DNA of 22,945 bases from DASXTW01 sp046726275 (lineage in GTDB: Bacteria; Actinomycetota; UBA4738), in the NCBI GenBank assembly GCA_046726275.1, contig JBKPAF010000038.1, forward strand, positions 1 through 22,945, written 5' to 3'. Positions within the stretch are counted from its first letter, which is position 1; every line of letters starts with the position of its first letter. Made by a program: the position numbers and the translations under genes. Positions 14,484-22,908 of the stretch are shown in pieces. The notes under the pieces are model-generated. The model worked only from the letters and a program-made list of their open reading frames with translations. It was not told the origin of the DNA and ran no database searches.

Positions 14484-16805
14484 GTGGGAGGCTGGGCGCT
14501 GGCGTTGGCGGCCGCCGGGTTCTGGTCAGGGATCCTGTGGGCTAGCGGAGGCGAACGGGATCTCGGGGCCTGGACCGGCCTCATGCTCCTGCTGCTCGCG
14601 CTTCCGCTCCTCGCGCTGACCTGGCTGGTCACAAGGAGTCGAGGTTCGCCGATCGCGGCGGTTCGCGTGGTCCCGGGAGTCTTCTTCGCGTTCGCGTTGT
14701 CGGGTGCAGGCTGGGCCGCGATCCGCGACGCTGAGGTCCGCTCATCACCCGTGGCCTTCCTCGGGGGGCGTGGGGCCACGGTATTCGGCGCGATCTCCTC
14801 GATACCGGAGGAGGGGACGTTCGGTTGGACCGGGGCAATACGGTCGAAGTTCGTCTTCCCGGTGGGAGGTCCCTCGTCCGGGATTCGCGCCTCGAGCCTC
14901 GTATGGCTGGAGGGTCGAGGCCGGCCTCCCAGGCTTCCGTGGGGCCAGCAGGTCGAGGTCGACGGGACGATCACAGCGCTGCGTGGCTCGTTCGGCTCCT
15001 ATCTACGCCGGCGCGGGTACGCGGCCACGCTCCAAGTGGATGGCATCAGGGATCGAGGACCCCCGACGAACCCCCTCCGCCGCGCTGCCAACTCGCTCCG
15101 GTCGTCCCTGCGCAGGTCCGTTTCCCGGATCTTCCCCCGCAAGGAGGCGGGGTTGCTCATGGGACTCGCGCTCGGCGATATCTCCGGCCTCGATCGGGGA
15201 GTGGAGGAGGACTTCCGGGCCACGGGGCTCTCTCACCTGACCGCCGTGTCCGGAGAGAACCTGGTGCTGTTCCTTGCCCCCATCCTGGGCGTCGCGGGGT
15301 TCGTGGGGGCCGGGAGGCGAGCGCGATTCGTGATCGGCCTCGGGGCCGTCGGGTTCTTCGTCCTGCTCACCGGCGCCGAGCCGTCGGTGCTGCGCGCCGC
15401 AGCGATGTCTGGCCTGACGCTCCTCGGCGTGTTCCTCGGACGGCCGCGCAGTCCTCCGGCCATCCTGGGAGGTGCAGCCCTCGTTCTGTTGGCCCGCGAT
15501 CCGACCCTGGTTCACTCCGTGGGATTCCAGCTGTCCGTGGCCGCGACGGTGGGTATGGCGCTGCTCGCCCAGCCGTTCGCCGCGCGGTTGTCTGCGCTCC
15601 CGCGCCCGCTGGCGCTTGCTGGAGGCACCACCCTGGCCGCCCAGTTCGGCGTGATGCCTGTCCTGCTCTTCTACTTCCAGGTGTTCCCGCTCGTCTCGTT
15701 CCCCGCCAATCTCCTGGCCTTCCCCACGGTGGGACCGGGGATGCTCCTGGGACTGGTGGCCGGAGGCCTCGAGGTCGTGTGGCACCCCGTCGCGATCGTG
15801 ATGGCGTCGCTTGCGCGTCTCCCCATCGGCTACCTCGAATGGCTGGCGCACAACCTCGCCCGCTCACCCATCCCGTCGATCACCTCCCCCGGGGGACAGC
15901 TCGCCACGCTGACCGTCGGCCTGTCCGCGCTTGCACTCGCCGGGTGGTGGGTCCGATCGGGAAGACGGATCCCCCGAACAGCCGTCCTCGTCGGCGCGTT
16001 GTTCCTCCCGGTCCTCGTCCTGACCAGCGCCTTCCGGTCGGGGACACCCTCGCGATTGACGATCGTGTTCTTCGATGTCGGCCAAGGCGACTCTGCCCTG
16101 ATCCGCTCTCCCGCTGGCGCGGCGATCCTGATCGATGGAGGCCCCGATCCCGACCTCGTCGCGGCCAAGCTGGCGGCCCTGGGCGTCCGACGACTCGATC
16201 TGATGGTTGCCACGCATGCGCACGCCGATCACGTCGCCGGACTGCCCACGGTCCTGGCCCGCTTCCGGGTGGCCCTGGTGATCGATCCAGGCTGCAGAGG
16301 CGACTCTCCCTACTACTCGGAGTTCCTCCGGGCGATCCGTTCCTCGGGTGTGCCCTTCCGACATCCCCCCGCCGGAACCTTTCTCCGGGTCGGGGACGTG
16401 CGCCTCGATGTCCTCGGGCCGGAGGCGTGCCATGACGGCACCGACTCGGATGCCAACAACGATTCCCTGGTCCTTCGGATCACTGCCGGGCCTGCTTCCG
16501 TGATGTTCTCGGGCGACGCGGAGGAGCCCGCTCAGACCGAGATGCTCCAGGATGCTCCGGGAATGCTTTCCGCCCTGGTGCTGAAGGTGCCTCACCATGG
16601 CGGGGCTACGTCACTCGAGGAGTTCTTCCGGGCCATCGACGCGACCGTGGCAGTGGTGAGCGTGGGGCCCAACCGGTACGGCCACCCCGTTCGCGAAGTC
16701 CTCCAGACGCTGGCCGCCCAGGGCATGCGCGTGTTCCGCACTGACCGCACCGGGGACCTCGAGGTGTCCTTCGAGAATGGGAGGGTTCTCGTGAGTACCG
16801 GTTGA
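14484..16805 (+). CDS. comEC: ComEC/Rec2 DNA-uptake channel protein with C-terminal metallo-beta-lactamase domain
   Basis: This 773-residue protein has the usual three parts. An N-terminal membrane/OB-like region spans about residues 1-210. The competence domain, with multiple helices, covers about 210-500 and includes KEAGLLMGLALGDISGLDRGVEEDFRATGLSHLTAVSGENL and the family signature TGAEPSVLRAAAMSGL. A metallo-beta-lactamase fold begins near 525 (IVFFDVGQGDSALIRSPAGAAILIDGG) with the metal motif H578-x-H580-x-D582-H583 and later GDAEEPAQ and VPHHG. In the family, the C-terminal domain degrades the non-transported strand while the membrane domain forms the pore. The intact H-x-H-x-D-H motif suggests the nuclease is active. 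The GTG at 14484 lies 6 nt after comEA, so translation is likely coupled. Confidence 0.93.
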   Translation: MGGWALALAAAGFWSGILWASGGERDLGAWTGLMLLLLALPLLALTWLVTRSRGSPIAAVRVVPGVFFAFALSGAGWAAIRDAEVRSSPVAFLGGRGATVFGAISSIPEEGTFGWTGAIRSKFVFPVGGPSSGIRASSLVWLEGRGRPPRLPWGQQVEVDGTITALRGSFGSYLRRRGYAATLQVDGIRDRGPPTNPLRRAANSLRSSLRRSVSRIFPRKEAGLLMGLALGDISGLDRGVEEDFRATGLSHLTAVSGENLVLFLAPILGVAGFVGAGRRARFVIGLGAVGFFVLLTGAEPSVLRAAAMSGLTLLGVFLGRPRSPPAILGGAALVLLARDPTLVHSVGFQLSVAATVGMALLAQPFAARLSALPRPLALAGGTTLAAQFGVMPVLLFYFQVFPLVSFPANLLAFPTVGPGMLLGLVAGGLEVVWHPVAIVMASLARLPIGYLEWLAHNLARSPIPSITSPGGQLATLTVGLSALALAGWWVRSGRRIPRTAVLVGALFLPVLVLTSAFRSGTPSRLTIVFFDVGQGDSALIRSPAGAAILIDGGPDPDLVAAKLAALGVRRLDLMVATHAHADHVAGLPTVLARFRVALVIDPGCRGDSPYYSEFLRAIRSSGVPFRHPPAGTFLRVGDVRLDVLGPEACHDGTDSDANNDSLVLRITAGPASVMFSGDAEEPAQTEMLQDAPGMLSALVLKVPHHGGATSLEEFFRAIDATVAVVSVGPNRYGHPVREVLQTLAAQGMRVFRTDRTGDLEVSFENGRVLVSTG

Positions 16806-16857
16806 TGAGAGCAGAGCTGCGCCCGACCGAAGACTCTCCGCAGTGAGCCCTGCTCCC

Positions 16858-16870
16858 TAGAATCAGGGCC
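16858..16870 (+). promoter_or_regulatory. Probable leaderless -10 box of holA
   Basis: TAGAAT (16858-16863) fits TAnnnT and is separated by 7 nt (CAGGGCC) from the ATG at 16871. No Shine-Dalgarno sequence and no clear -35 are present. Confidence 0.45.
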
Positions 16871-17845
16871 ATGGCCGGATCGCGCCCCGTGGTGCTCTTC
16901 TGGGGAGAGGATGAGTTCCTCCTGCGCCAAGCAGCGCTGGAGCACCTGGCCGAGCGGGGCGTGCGCGCGACCGAAGTGGACGGTTCGGACTGGCGGGGAG
17001 GAGAGACCTCGGACCTCGCCACGCCGTCCCTGTGGGGGGAGGAGCGAGCGCTGCTGGTGACGAGCTGCCAGGCTCTCTCGGAGCAGGGCGCCCGGGAGCT
17101 CCTCTCCTATGTGGCGGCTCCCACCCCAGAAGCTGTCTGCGTTCTGACGCTGGTCTCGCGGGCAAGGTCCCTTCCCCGATTGGCGAAACAGGTTCAGGCC
17201 GCCGGCGGCGTGGTTCGCCAGATCGCCCTCAAGCGGCAAGATCTGCCCAGATGGGTCCTTGATCGGGCAAAGGCCCGTGGACTGGTCCTGACGCCACCAG
17301 GGGCCACCTCGCTGATCGGGGTCATCGGGGAGGACCCTGCGTCACTTGAGCAGTCGGTCGAGCAGCTCGCCACAGCCTTTGCCGGCACCTCGGTTGGGCC
17401 CGAGCAGATCCGATCGCAGTTCCGGGGTCTGGGCGAGCAGCGGGTGTGGGACCTGTGCGACCGGGCGCTGTCGGGGCGGTTGCCGGAGGCGTTGGTCGTC
17501 CTCCGCTCGCTCCTTGAGCAGAGGGAAGACCCACTCATGATCCTGGGAGGGATAGCCTCCCGCGTTCGAGACCTCCTTCGGGTCCAGGAGCTGCCCACCC
17601 GAATGTCGTCGGCGGATGCAGCCAGAGAAGCCGGACTCCGCTACGACTGGCAGGTGAGGCGATACCGGGAGCAGGCGAGGCGATTCACGCCGGAGAGCCT
17701 CGCCAACCTCCACGGCCAGGTCGTCCAGGCCGATCGGGCCCTCAAGGGAGGTGCTTCGGCAGAGGTCGTGCTCGGGGCACTGGTCGCCGTCATGGCCGGC
17801 GAGGAGGACGCGGTGCTGGATCTGCCCATGCGCGTCTCGCGCTGA
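16871..17845 (+). CDS. holA: DNA polymerase III delta subunit (clamp-loader)
   Basis: This 324-residue protein has the expected length for HolA. The N-terminal AAA+-like domain opens with VVLFWGEDEFLLRQAALEHL, the beginning seen in delta subunits (GxDxFL). It lacks a Walker A motif, as is normal for delta. The middle includes LPRLAKQVQAAGGVVRQIALKRQDLPRWVLDRAKARGL, a strand-helix that in the family opens the beta clamp. The C-terminal collar domain follows (LEQREDPLMILGGIASRVRDLLRVQEL and WQVRRYREQARRFTPESLANL). It follows comEC by 65 nt, the conserved order in Actinomycetota and Firmicutes, and converges on rpsT. Confidence 0.93.
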   Translation: MAGSRPVVLFWGEDEFLLRQAALEHLAERGVRATEVDGSDWRGGETSDLATPSLWGEERALLVTSCQALSEQGARELLSYVAAPTPEAVCVLTLVSRARSLPRLAKQVQAAGGVVRQIALKRQDLPRWVLDRAKARGLVLTPPGATSLIGVIGEDPASLEQSVEQLATAFAGTSVGPEQIRSQFRGLGEQRVWDLCDRALSGRLPEALVVLRSLLEQREDPLMILGGIASRVRDLLRVQELPTRMSSADAAREAGLRYDWQVRRYREQARRFTPESLANLHGQVVQADRALKGGASAEVVLGALVAVMAGEEDAVLDLPMRVSR

Positions 17846-17857
17846 TCACGGCAGGAG

Positions 17858-17878
17858 CCGGCGCCCGAAGGCGCTCGG
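17858..17878. terminator. Hairpin between convergent holA and rpsT, possible bidirectional terminator
   Basis: GCGCC (17861-17865), loop CGAA (17866-17869), GGCGC (17870-17874), then a bulged T and CGG pairing with CCG (17858-17860). It is an 8-bp GC stem with a tetraloop in the 48-nt gap between the two stop codons. No U tract is present, so the terminator call rests on position and stem strength. Confidence 0.4.
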
Positions 17879-17893
17879 AAGCGATTACGTACT

Positions 17894-18157
17894 CTAGGAG
17901 GCGGCGTTGGCAGCCCGAGCCAGCCGAGACTTCCGCCGGGCAGCGGTCCTCTTGTGAAGGACTCCCCGGGAGACCGCCTTGTCCAGAGCACGGGCGGCTC
18001 GCCGACTCTCGGCCTGGGCAGCATCCGCGTCACCCGACGCCGTCGCGCCGCGCACCTTCTTGGCCTCGGTCTTGAGCGCGGTTCGCACGGACTTGTTCCG
18101 GAGCTCCCGAGCCTCGTTCTGCCGGTTGCGCTTGATCTGAGACTTGATGTTCGCCAC
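17894..18157 (-). CDS. rpsT: 30S ribosomal protein S20
   Basis: This 87-residue basic protein starts with ANIKSQIKRNRQNEARELRNKSVRTALKT, the S20 signature, and ends with the usual RRKSRLARAANAAS helix. It binds 16S rRNA during early 30S assembly. GTG at 18157 gives exactly the family N-terminus; a longer frame upstream adds unrelated residues. There is no Shine-Dalgarno sequence. TAGACT (18171-18166) ends 8 nt before the GTG, so the message is probably leaderless. An alanine-rich insertion (ATASGDADAAQAESRRAARAL) lies in the middle. rpsT lies on the strand opposite holA and lepA. Confidence 0.95.
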   Translation of the reverse strand: MANIKSQIKRNRQNEARELRNKSVRTALKTEAKKVRGATASGDADAAQAESRRAARALDKAVSRGVLHKRTAARRKSRLARAANAAS

Positions 18158-18165
18158 GGCGGGCG

Positions 18166-18187
18166 AGTCTACCAGGGCCCTCCCTGG
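18166..18187 (-). promoter_or_regulatory. rpsT -10 box with adjacent palindrome
   Basis: On the minus strand TAGACT (18171-18166) precedes the GTG by 8 nt. Directly upstream is the perfect inverted repeat CCAGGG-CCCT-CCCTGG (18172-18187 on the plus strand), which occupies the -35/-10 spacer. It may be an operator, but nothing is known about it. Confidence 0.4.
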
Positions 18188-18238
18188 CATCCCGACCTCA
18201 TCAGTTGGACGGCGTCGACCGCGTAGGCTAGCTGAGCC

Positions 18239-20053
18239 GTGGAACAGTCCCTCATCCGCAACTTCTGCATCGTGGCGCACATCGACCACGGGAAATCAAC
18301 GCTGGCCGACCGCTTCCTCGAGCTGACCCACGCCGTTTCTGAGCGGCAGATGCGCGAGCAGTACCTCGACCGGATGGACCTGGAACGGGAACGCGGCATC
18401 ACCATCAAGGCCCAGGCCGTCCGGCTGCGTTACCCGTCTGCCGGGACCGAGTACGAATTGAACCTCATCGACACCCCGGGGCACGTGGACTTCACCTACG
18501 AGGTGTCGCGGAGCCTGGCCGCCTGTGAGGGAGCCGTCCTCCTGGTCGACGCGGCTCAGGGGATCGAGGCGCAGAGCCTGGCGAACTACCACCTGGCTCG
18601 CGATGCCGGGCTGGTGATCGTTCCGGCCGTCAACAAGATCGATCTGCCCGCCGCCGATCCGGAAGAGGTGACCCGGGAGCTGGCCGAGCTGGTCGGCTGC
18701 GATCCGGCGGTGGTCCTGAAGGTGTCGGCCAAGACGGGGGAGGGCGTGGTGGAGTTACTCGAGGCGGTCGTCGCGCGCGTTCCGCCCCCCTCCGGTGAGC
18801 CGTCGTCGCCGCTCAGGGCGCTCATCTTCGACTCGAGCTACGACCCCTATCGCGGCGTGGTCGCCTACGTCCGTGTGGTGGACGGCCAGATCGGTGGCCG
18901 CTCGAAGATCCTGTTCATGTCCAACCGAGCTACGTCTGAAACCGAAGAGGTCGGCGCCTTCGCCCCCGAGGCGACCGTGTTGCCGTCGCTTTCGGCCGGC
19001 GACGTCGGATACCTGGTGACAGGCGTCAAGGACGTGAGTCAGGCCAAGGTCGGGGACACCATTACCCTGGTCAAACAGGCAGCCAGGCAGCCGCTCCCCG
19101 GCTACCGCGAACCAAAGCCCATGGTCTGGAGCGGTCTGTTCCCGGCCGAAGGCGGCGACTACACGTTGCTCCGAGATGCTCTGGACAAGCTGAAGCTGTC
19201 CGACGCCTCTCTCGTGTACGAGCCGGAGTCCTCGACGGCTCTCGGGTTCGGGTATCGGTGCGGCTTCCTCGGGTTGCTCCACATGGACATCGTCAAGGAG
19301 CGCCTCGAGCGCGAGTTCGGCCTCGAGCTCATCGCCACCGCCCCCAACGTCGAGTTCCGAGTCGTCAGAGGAGCGGAGATCATCTCCGTGCACAATCCGT
19401 CCGAGATGCCGGCTCCTGGCACCTACGACTCCGTCCAAGAGCCGTTCGTCATGGCTACGATCATCACGCCGTCGACCTATCTAGGACCCGTGATGGAGCT
19501 GTGCCAGCACCGGCGCGGTGATCTTCAGGACATGCGGTACCTGTCGCCGGAGCGGGCGGAGGTTCACTACCTGCTTCCGCTGTCCGAGATCATCTTCGAC
19601 TTCTTCGACCTGCTGAAGTCGAAAACGCGCGGGTACGCCTCGCTCGACTACGAGCACTGGGGCTACGAGCGTTCGGACATGGTCCGGGTCGACGTGCTCC
19701 TGCAGGGCGAGCCGGTCGACGCGTTCTCCTCGGTCGTCCACAAGGGCAAGGCATCCGCGTACGGCCGGGCCATGACGGCGCGCCTGCGCGAGTTGATCCC
19801 GCGACAGATGTACGAGGTCGCGATCCAGGCCACCATCGGCAATCGCATCATCGCCAGGGAGACGGTGCGGGCGAAGCGAAAGGACGTGCTGGCCAAGTGT
19901 TACGGGGGAGACGTCACCAGGAAGCGCAAGCTCCTGGAGCGGCAGAAGGAAGGCAAGAAACGGATGCGGCGCGTCGGCCGGGTCGACGTGCCGCAGGAGG
20001 CCTTCATCGCCGCGCTTCGGGTGGACCGGGAACCAGCGGGGAGGCCTTCATGA
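18239..20053 (+). CDS. lepA: Elongation factor 4 (LepA) GTPase
   Basis: This 604-residue translational GTPase back-translocates or remodels stalled ribosomes and is membrane-associated in part. The G-domain has AHIDHGKST (P-loop), RGITIKAQAV (switch I), DTPGHVDF (G3), NKIDLP (G4) and SAKTGEG (G5). Domain II contains FDSSYDPYRGVVAYVRV. The elongation-factor-G-like domains follow, and the LepA-specific C-terminal domain carries KCYGGDVTRKRKLLERQKEGKKRMRRVG with the HWGYERSDMVRVDVLLQG segment. The GTG start at 18239 fits the family N-terminus and lacks a ribosome site; TAGGCT lies 9 nt upstream. The stop overlaps hemW as ATGA, so the genes are translationally coupled. Confidence 0.97.
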   Translation: MEQSLIRNFCIVAHIDHGKSTLADRFLELTHAVSERQMREQYLDRMDLERERGITIKAQAVRLRYPSAGTEYELNLIDTPGHVDFTYEVSRSLAACEGAVLLVDAAQGIEAQSLANYHLARDAGLVIVPAVNKIDLPAADPEEVTRELAELVGCDPAVVLKVSAKTGEGVVELLEAVVARVPPPSGEPSSPLRALIFDSSYDPYRGVVAYVRVVDGQIGGRSKILFMSNRATSETEEVGAFAPEATVLPSLSAGDVGYLVTGVKDVSQAKVGDTITLVKQAARQPLPGYREPKPMVWSGLFPAEGGDYTLLRDALDKLKLSDASLVYEPESSTALGFGYRCGFLGLLHMDIVKERLEREFGLELIATAPNVEFRVVRGAEIISVHNPSEMPAPGTYDSVQEPFVMATIITPSTYLGPVMELCQHRRGDLQDMRYLSPERAEVHYLLPLSEIIFDFFDLLKSKTRGYASLDYEHWGYERSDMVRVDVLLQGEPVDAFSSVVHKGKASAYGRAMTARLRELIPRQMYEVAIQATIGNRIIARETVRAKRKDVLAKCYGGDVTRKRKLLERQKEGKKRMRRVGRVDVPQEAFIAALRVDREPAGRPS

Positions 20054-21153
20054 GGGCTGGGCTGTACGTTCACGTGCCCTTCTGCCTCACCCGTTGTGGC
20101 TACTGCGACTTCAACACGTACGCCGGCCTCGATCATCTGGCCGGTGGGTATGTCGACGCGCTAGCCGACGAAGCCAGCCTGTGGAGTGGGGAGTGGCAGG
20201 GCACAGAGTTCGTCTCGCTGTTCCTCGGTGGGGGGACGCCCACGACACTCCCCTCCGCGAGATTGGTAAAGCTGCTTGACCAGGTGCGAGCTACGTTTCG
20301 ATTCGCCCCCGATGCGGAGATCACTTCTGAAGCCAACCCTGACACCGTCGACGAGGCATACCTGAGGGTGCTTCTCGATGCGGGGGTAAATCGCCTGTCG
20401 ATGGGAGCCCAGTCGTTCGATACGGCGGTTCTGGCGGCTCTGGAGCGGATCCACTCGCCGGAGTCGGCTTTGCGGGCGTCCTCGGCGGCTCGGGCGGCAG
20501 GGTTCGGCAACGTCAATCTGGACCTGATCTACGGGGCTGACGGCGAGACACTGGCATCCTGGCAGCGCACCCTCGAGCGGGCCGTCGAGCTCGAGCCGGA
20601 GCATCTTTCCTGCTACGCGCTGACGATCGAGCCGGCCACGCCACTCGGTCGAAAGGTTGCGGCCGGACTGGTCCCGCCGCCCGACCCCGAGTTGCAGGCC
20701 GATATGTACGAGATGGCGTGCGGTTTGCTTGCCGATGCCGGGTATGAGCACTACGAGGTCTCGAACTGGGCTCGTCCCGGCTTCCGATGTGTCCACAACA
20801 TGGGCTATTGGGAAGGACGGCCCTACCTCGGGCTTGGAGCAGGCGCGCATTCGTATCGAGATGGAGCGCGGTGGTGGAACCTCCGACCACCCCAGCAGTA
20901 CATGGCCACGGTGGTCACCGGACGGAAGCCAGTCGGAGGGGAGGAGCGCCTCACCGAGGAGGAGCGGCGACTCGAGCGGTTGCTGCTGGGTCTCCGAATG
21001 GCAGATGGAATCCCGGAGGGATCAGTGAACCGGTCACGCGTCGAGCCGTTGCTGCTGGAGGGGGTGGCCGAGCGTCGGGACGGGCGAGTCGCTCTCACCG
21101 ACCGAGGATTGTTCCTGGCGAACGAGATCGTGCTCGAGCTGGCCGGCTTGTAG
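20050..21153 (+). CDS. hemW: HemW, radical-SAM heme chaperone (formerly HemN-like)
   Basis: This 367-residue radical SAM protein has the cluster motif C12-x3-C16-x2-C19 in HVPFCLTRCGYCDFNTY. The residue after the third Cys is Asp-Phe and not the Cys of true HemN (CxxxCxxCxC), so HemW is preferred over oxygen-independent coproporphyrinogen dehydrogenase. SAM-binding LFLGGGTPTTL and the glutamate strand EITSEANPDTV are present, then GVNRLSMGAQSFD and FGNVNLDLIYG. The HemN C-terminal domain (HNMGYWEGRPYLGLGAGAHSY and ALTDRGLFLANEIVLEL) follows. HemW transfers heme to respiratory enzymes. The ATG at 20050 overlaps the lepA stop (ATGA). hrcA and dnaJ, which often follow in Actinomycetota, are absent here. 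Confidence 0.93.
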   Translation: MRAGLYVHVPFCLTRCGYCDFNTYAGLDHLAGGYVDALADEASLWSGEWQGTEFVSLFLGGGTPTTLPSARLVKLLDQVRATFRFAPDAEITSEANPDTVDEAYLRVLLDAGVNRLSMGAQSFDTAVLAALERIHSPESALRASSAARAAGFGNVNLDLIYGADGETLASWQRTLERAVELEPEHLSCYALTIEPATPLGRKVAAGLVPPPDPELQADMYEMACGLLADAGYEHYEVSNWARPGFRCVHNMGYWEGRPYLGLGAGAHSYRDGARWWNLRPPQQYMATVVTGRKPVGGEERLTEEERRLERLLLGLRMADGIPEGSVNRSRVEPLLLEGVAERRDGRVALTDRGLFLANEIVLELAGL

Positions 21154-21159
21154 GACGGA

Positions 21160-22908
21160 TCAACCCGTTGCGATCCAGCAGGGGTCCCCAGGCTCGAACT
21201 GATCGCCCGGACCGACGTTTTCCTCGGCTGGCTCCGTGTAATCGCGCTCGGAGACCACGGTGAACTGGCCGAAGGGTTCGCCGTCAGTGGGGTCGAAGCG
21301 GAGGATCGACTCGTGAACCGACCACCTCATCTGGTCGGAGTCCAAGGCGGCGCTCTGAACGATCACCTGGTTGTTGATCAGATCGCAACCCAACGCGTCG
21401 TAGTGCGTCACCGAGCCGTACAACGAGAATTCAGCAGGCTCGCCTGGAGGCCATCGGGGCGGTGAACCGGGAGGCGCCACGATGGCCGGACGCCCGAAAG
21501 CTTCGCTCGCGGGCAACTCATAGACCTGGATGAAGTCGGTGGAGGCTCCGGCGTCGACCTGGAGGATGAACTCGTCGATCCCATCGCCGTTCAGGTCCGC
21601 CCCGGCCAGGGCACGGCATACCTTCCTGCAATCGGGAAGAGGCGCGACACCCTCGGATGGTGGCCACTGAACGTGCAGGGAGTATTCCGCGGTGTCGCCC
21701 GCCGCCTCACGGGGTAGACACTCGGTTTTCGCAACGGTCGCCTTGTCAGGTTGGCCGTCGCCGTTGAAGTCACCGAACGCAACGGAGGGGTCGCATGCGG
21801 AAGGAAACGTTGTGGGAGTGAGTTCGGGTTCTGGAGATGGGGAGCTGCCGCTGGTGACTGGCTGCCAACTCACGCCGAACGTGGCCGCGCCGTCCACGAG
21901 CAGACGTGAGTCGCTTCCGTCGGCGTTCATCACTCGGACCGAGTCTCCGCCTGTGTAGGTGATTCTCATCCCGTCGGGTGACCAGACCGCTTCGCCGCTC
22001 ATACCGTCAGCGGTGAGCTGTTCGAGTCCAGATCCGTCGGCGCCAATCGCGTAGACGTCGGAAGAGGAATTGCCCTCGGCTGACGAGACGACCCTGGTGA
22101 ACAAGAGGCTTTTCCCGTCGGGGGACCAGGATCCGGCCCGTAGGAGATCGACCGCCTCGGTGTCCTCGAAGATTCGGCGCGCGCGGCCTCCGGAGGCGTT
22201 CATCACCCAGATCCCGCCAGGGCCTCCGGCGCCCGTCTCGGAGAACGCGATCCTCCGGCCATCCGGCGACCAGACCGGGTGGTTGACGCCGAACGGGAGG
22301 TCCGTCAATTCCCGCGCTCCAGTCCCATCAGCATTCATGACCCAGATCTGTGGCAGACCGTCATTGGGTCGGCTGGCAAACGCGATCCTCCTGCCATCGG
22401 GGGACCACGCCGGATCGCCTTCCTCCACTGTGGGGGTGTTGGTGAGATTGACTTGTCTGGCTCCCGCCAAGTCCATCACGGCGATCTCTTGCATTTCCTC
22501 GGTGGCTCGAACGAACGCGACCCTCTGGCCGTCGGGAGACCACGTAGGGAAGACGTCTGACGTCAGCCCACGGGTTAGCTGCCGGATGTCTGTTCCATCA
22601 GGCTCGATCGAGAAGATGTCGTATGTTCCGGCCGCATCTCTGACGAAGACGACCTTGCCGTTGCCGGTGAGCGGAAGGTCGCCGGGGCGGGGTGTCACTA
22701 CCCTCCTCGGCCGGAAGGCGTCATAGAGCAGGAACGTTCCTGTCACCGTTGCTGCGACCACCGCCACGACCAGACCGGCCGCTTGCACGCGGCGCATGAT
22801 CCGGCGGCGGATCTTCTTCTCGAGGATGCGGTCGAAGGCGCCCGACGGGTCCGCGGGCGGAGCGGCCCGCTCCAGATGCTGCTTCAGCCGGTCGTCAAAT
22901 CCCGGCAA
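21160..22908 (-). CDS. Membrane-anchored TolB-like (PD40) beta-propeller protein with FG-GAP-type loops
   Basis: This 582-residue protein starts with TTG at 22908, supported by GGAGGAGG about 9 nt upstream. It has about 40 charged cytoplasmic residues and one transmembrane helix (about 41-62, VQAAGLVVAVVAATVTGTFLLY). The outer part is a six-bladed PD40/TolB propeller (about 85-350) with five WSPDG motifs (for example AWSPDGRRIAFA and VWSPDGRRIAFS). A Ser/Pro linker follows, then a C-terminal domain with two calcium-loop-like repeats, GDFNGDGQPD and ADLNGDGIDE, as in FG-GAP or dockerin-like loops, plus four cysteines. The topology matches proteins encoded after ECF sigma factors, where they may act as sensors or anti-sigma partners. 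No zinc anti-sigma motif is visible. No enzymatic site was seen. It converges on hemW with a 6-nt gap. Confidence 0.82.
   Translation of the reverse strand: MPGFDDRLKQHLERAAPPADPSGAFDRILEKKIRRRIMRRVQAAGLVVAVVAATVTGTFLLYDAFRPRRVVTPRPGDLPLTGNGKVVFVRDAAGTYDIFSIEPDGTDIRQLTRGLTSDVFPTWSPDGQRVAFVRATEEMQEIAVMDLAGARQVNLTNTPTVEEGDPAWSPDGRRIAFASRPNDGLPQIWVMNADGTGARELTDLPFGVNHPVWSPDGRRIAFSETGAGGPGGIWVMNASGGRARRIFEDTEAVDLLRAGSWSPDGKSLLFTRVVSSAEGNSSSDVYAIGADGSGLEQLTADGMSGEAVWSPDGMRITYTGGDSVRVMNADGSDSRLLVDGAATFGVSWQPVTSGSSPSPEPELTPTTFPSACDPSVAFGDFNGDGQPDKATVAKTECLPREAAGDTAEYSLHVQWPPSEGVAPLPDCRKVCRALAGADLNGDGIDEFILQVDAGASTDFIQVYELPASEAFGRPAIVAPPGSPPRWPPGEPAEFSLYGSVTHYDALGCDLINNQVIVQSAALDSDQMRWSVHESILRFDPTDGEPFGQFTVVSERDYTEPAEENVGPGDQFEPGDPCWIATG

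Noticed and set aside
20050..21153. True HemN (oxygen-independent coproporphyrinogen dehydrogenase)
   Set aside because: The fourth Cys of CxxxCxxCxC is absent (CGYCDF), and the lepA neighbourhood fits HemW.
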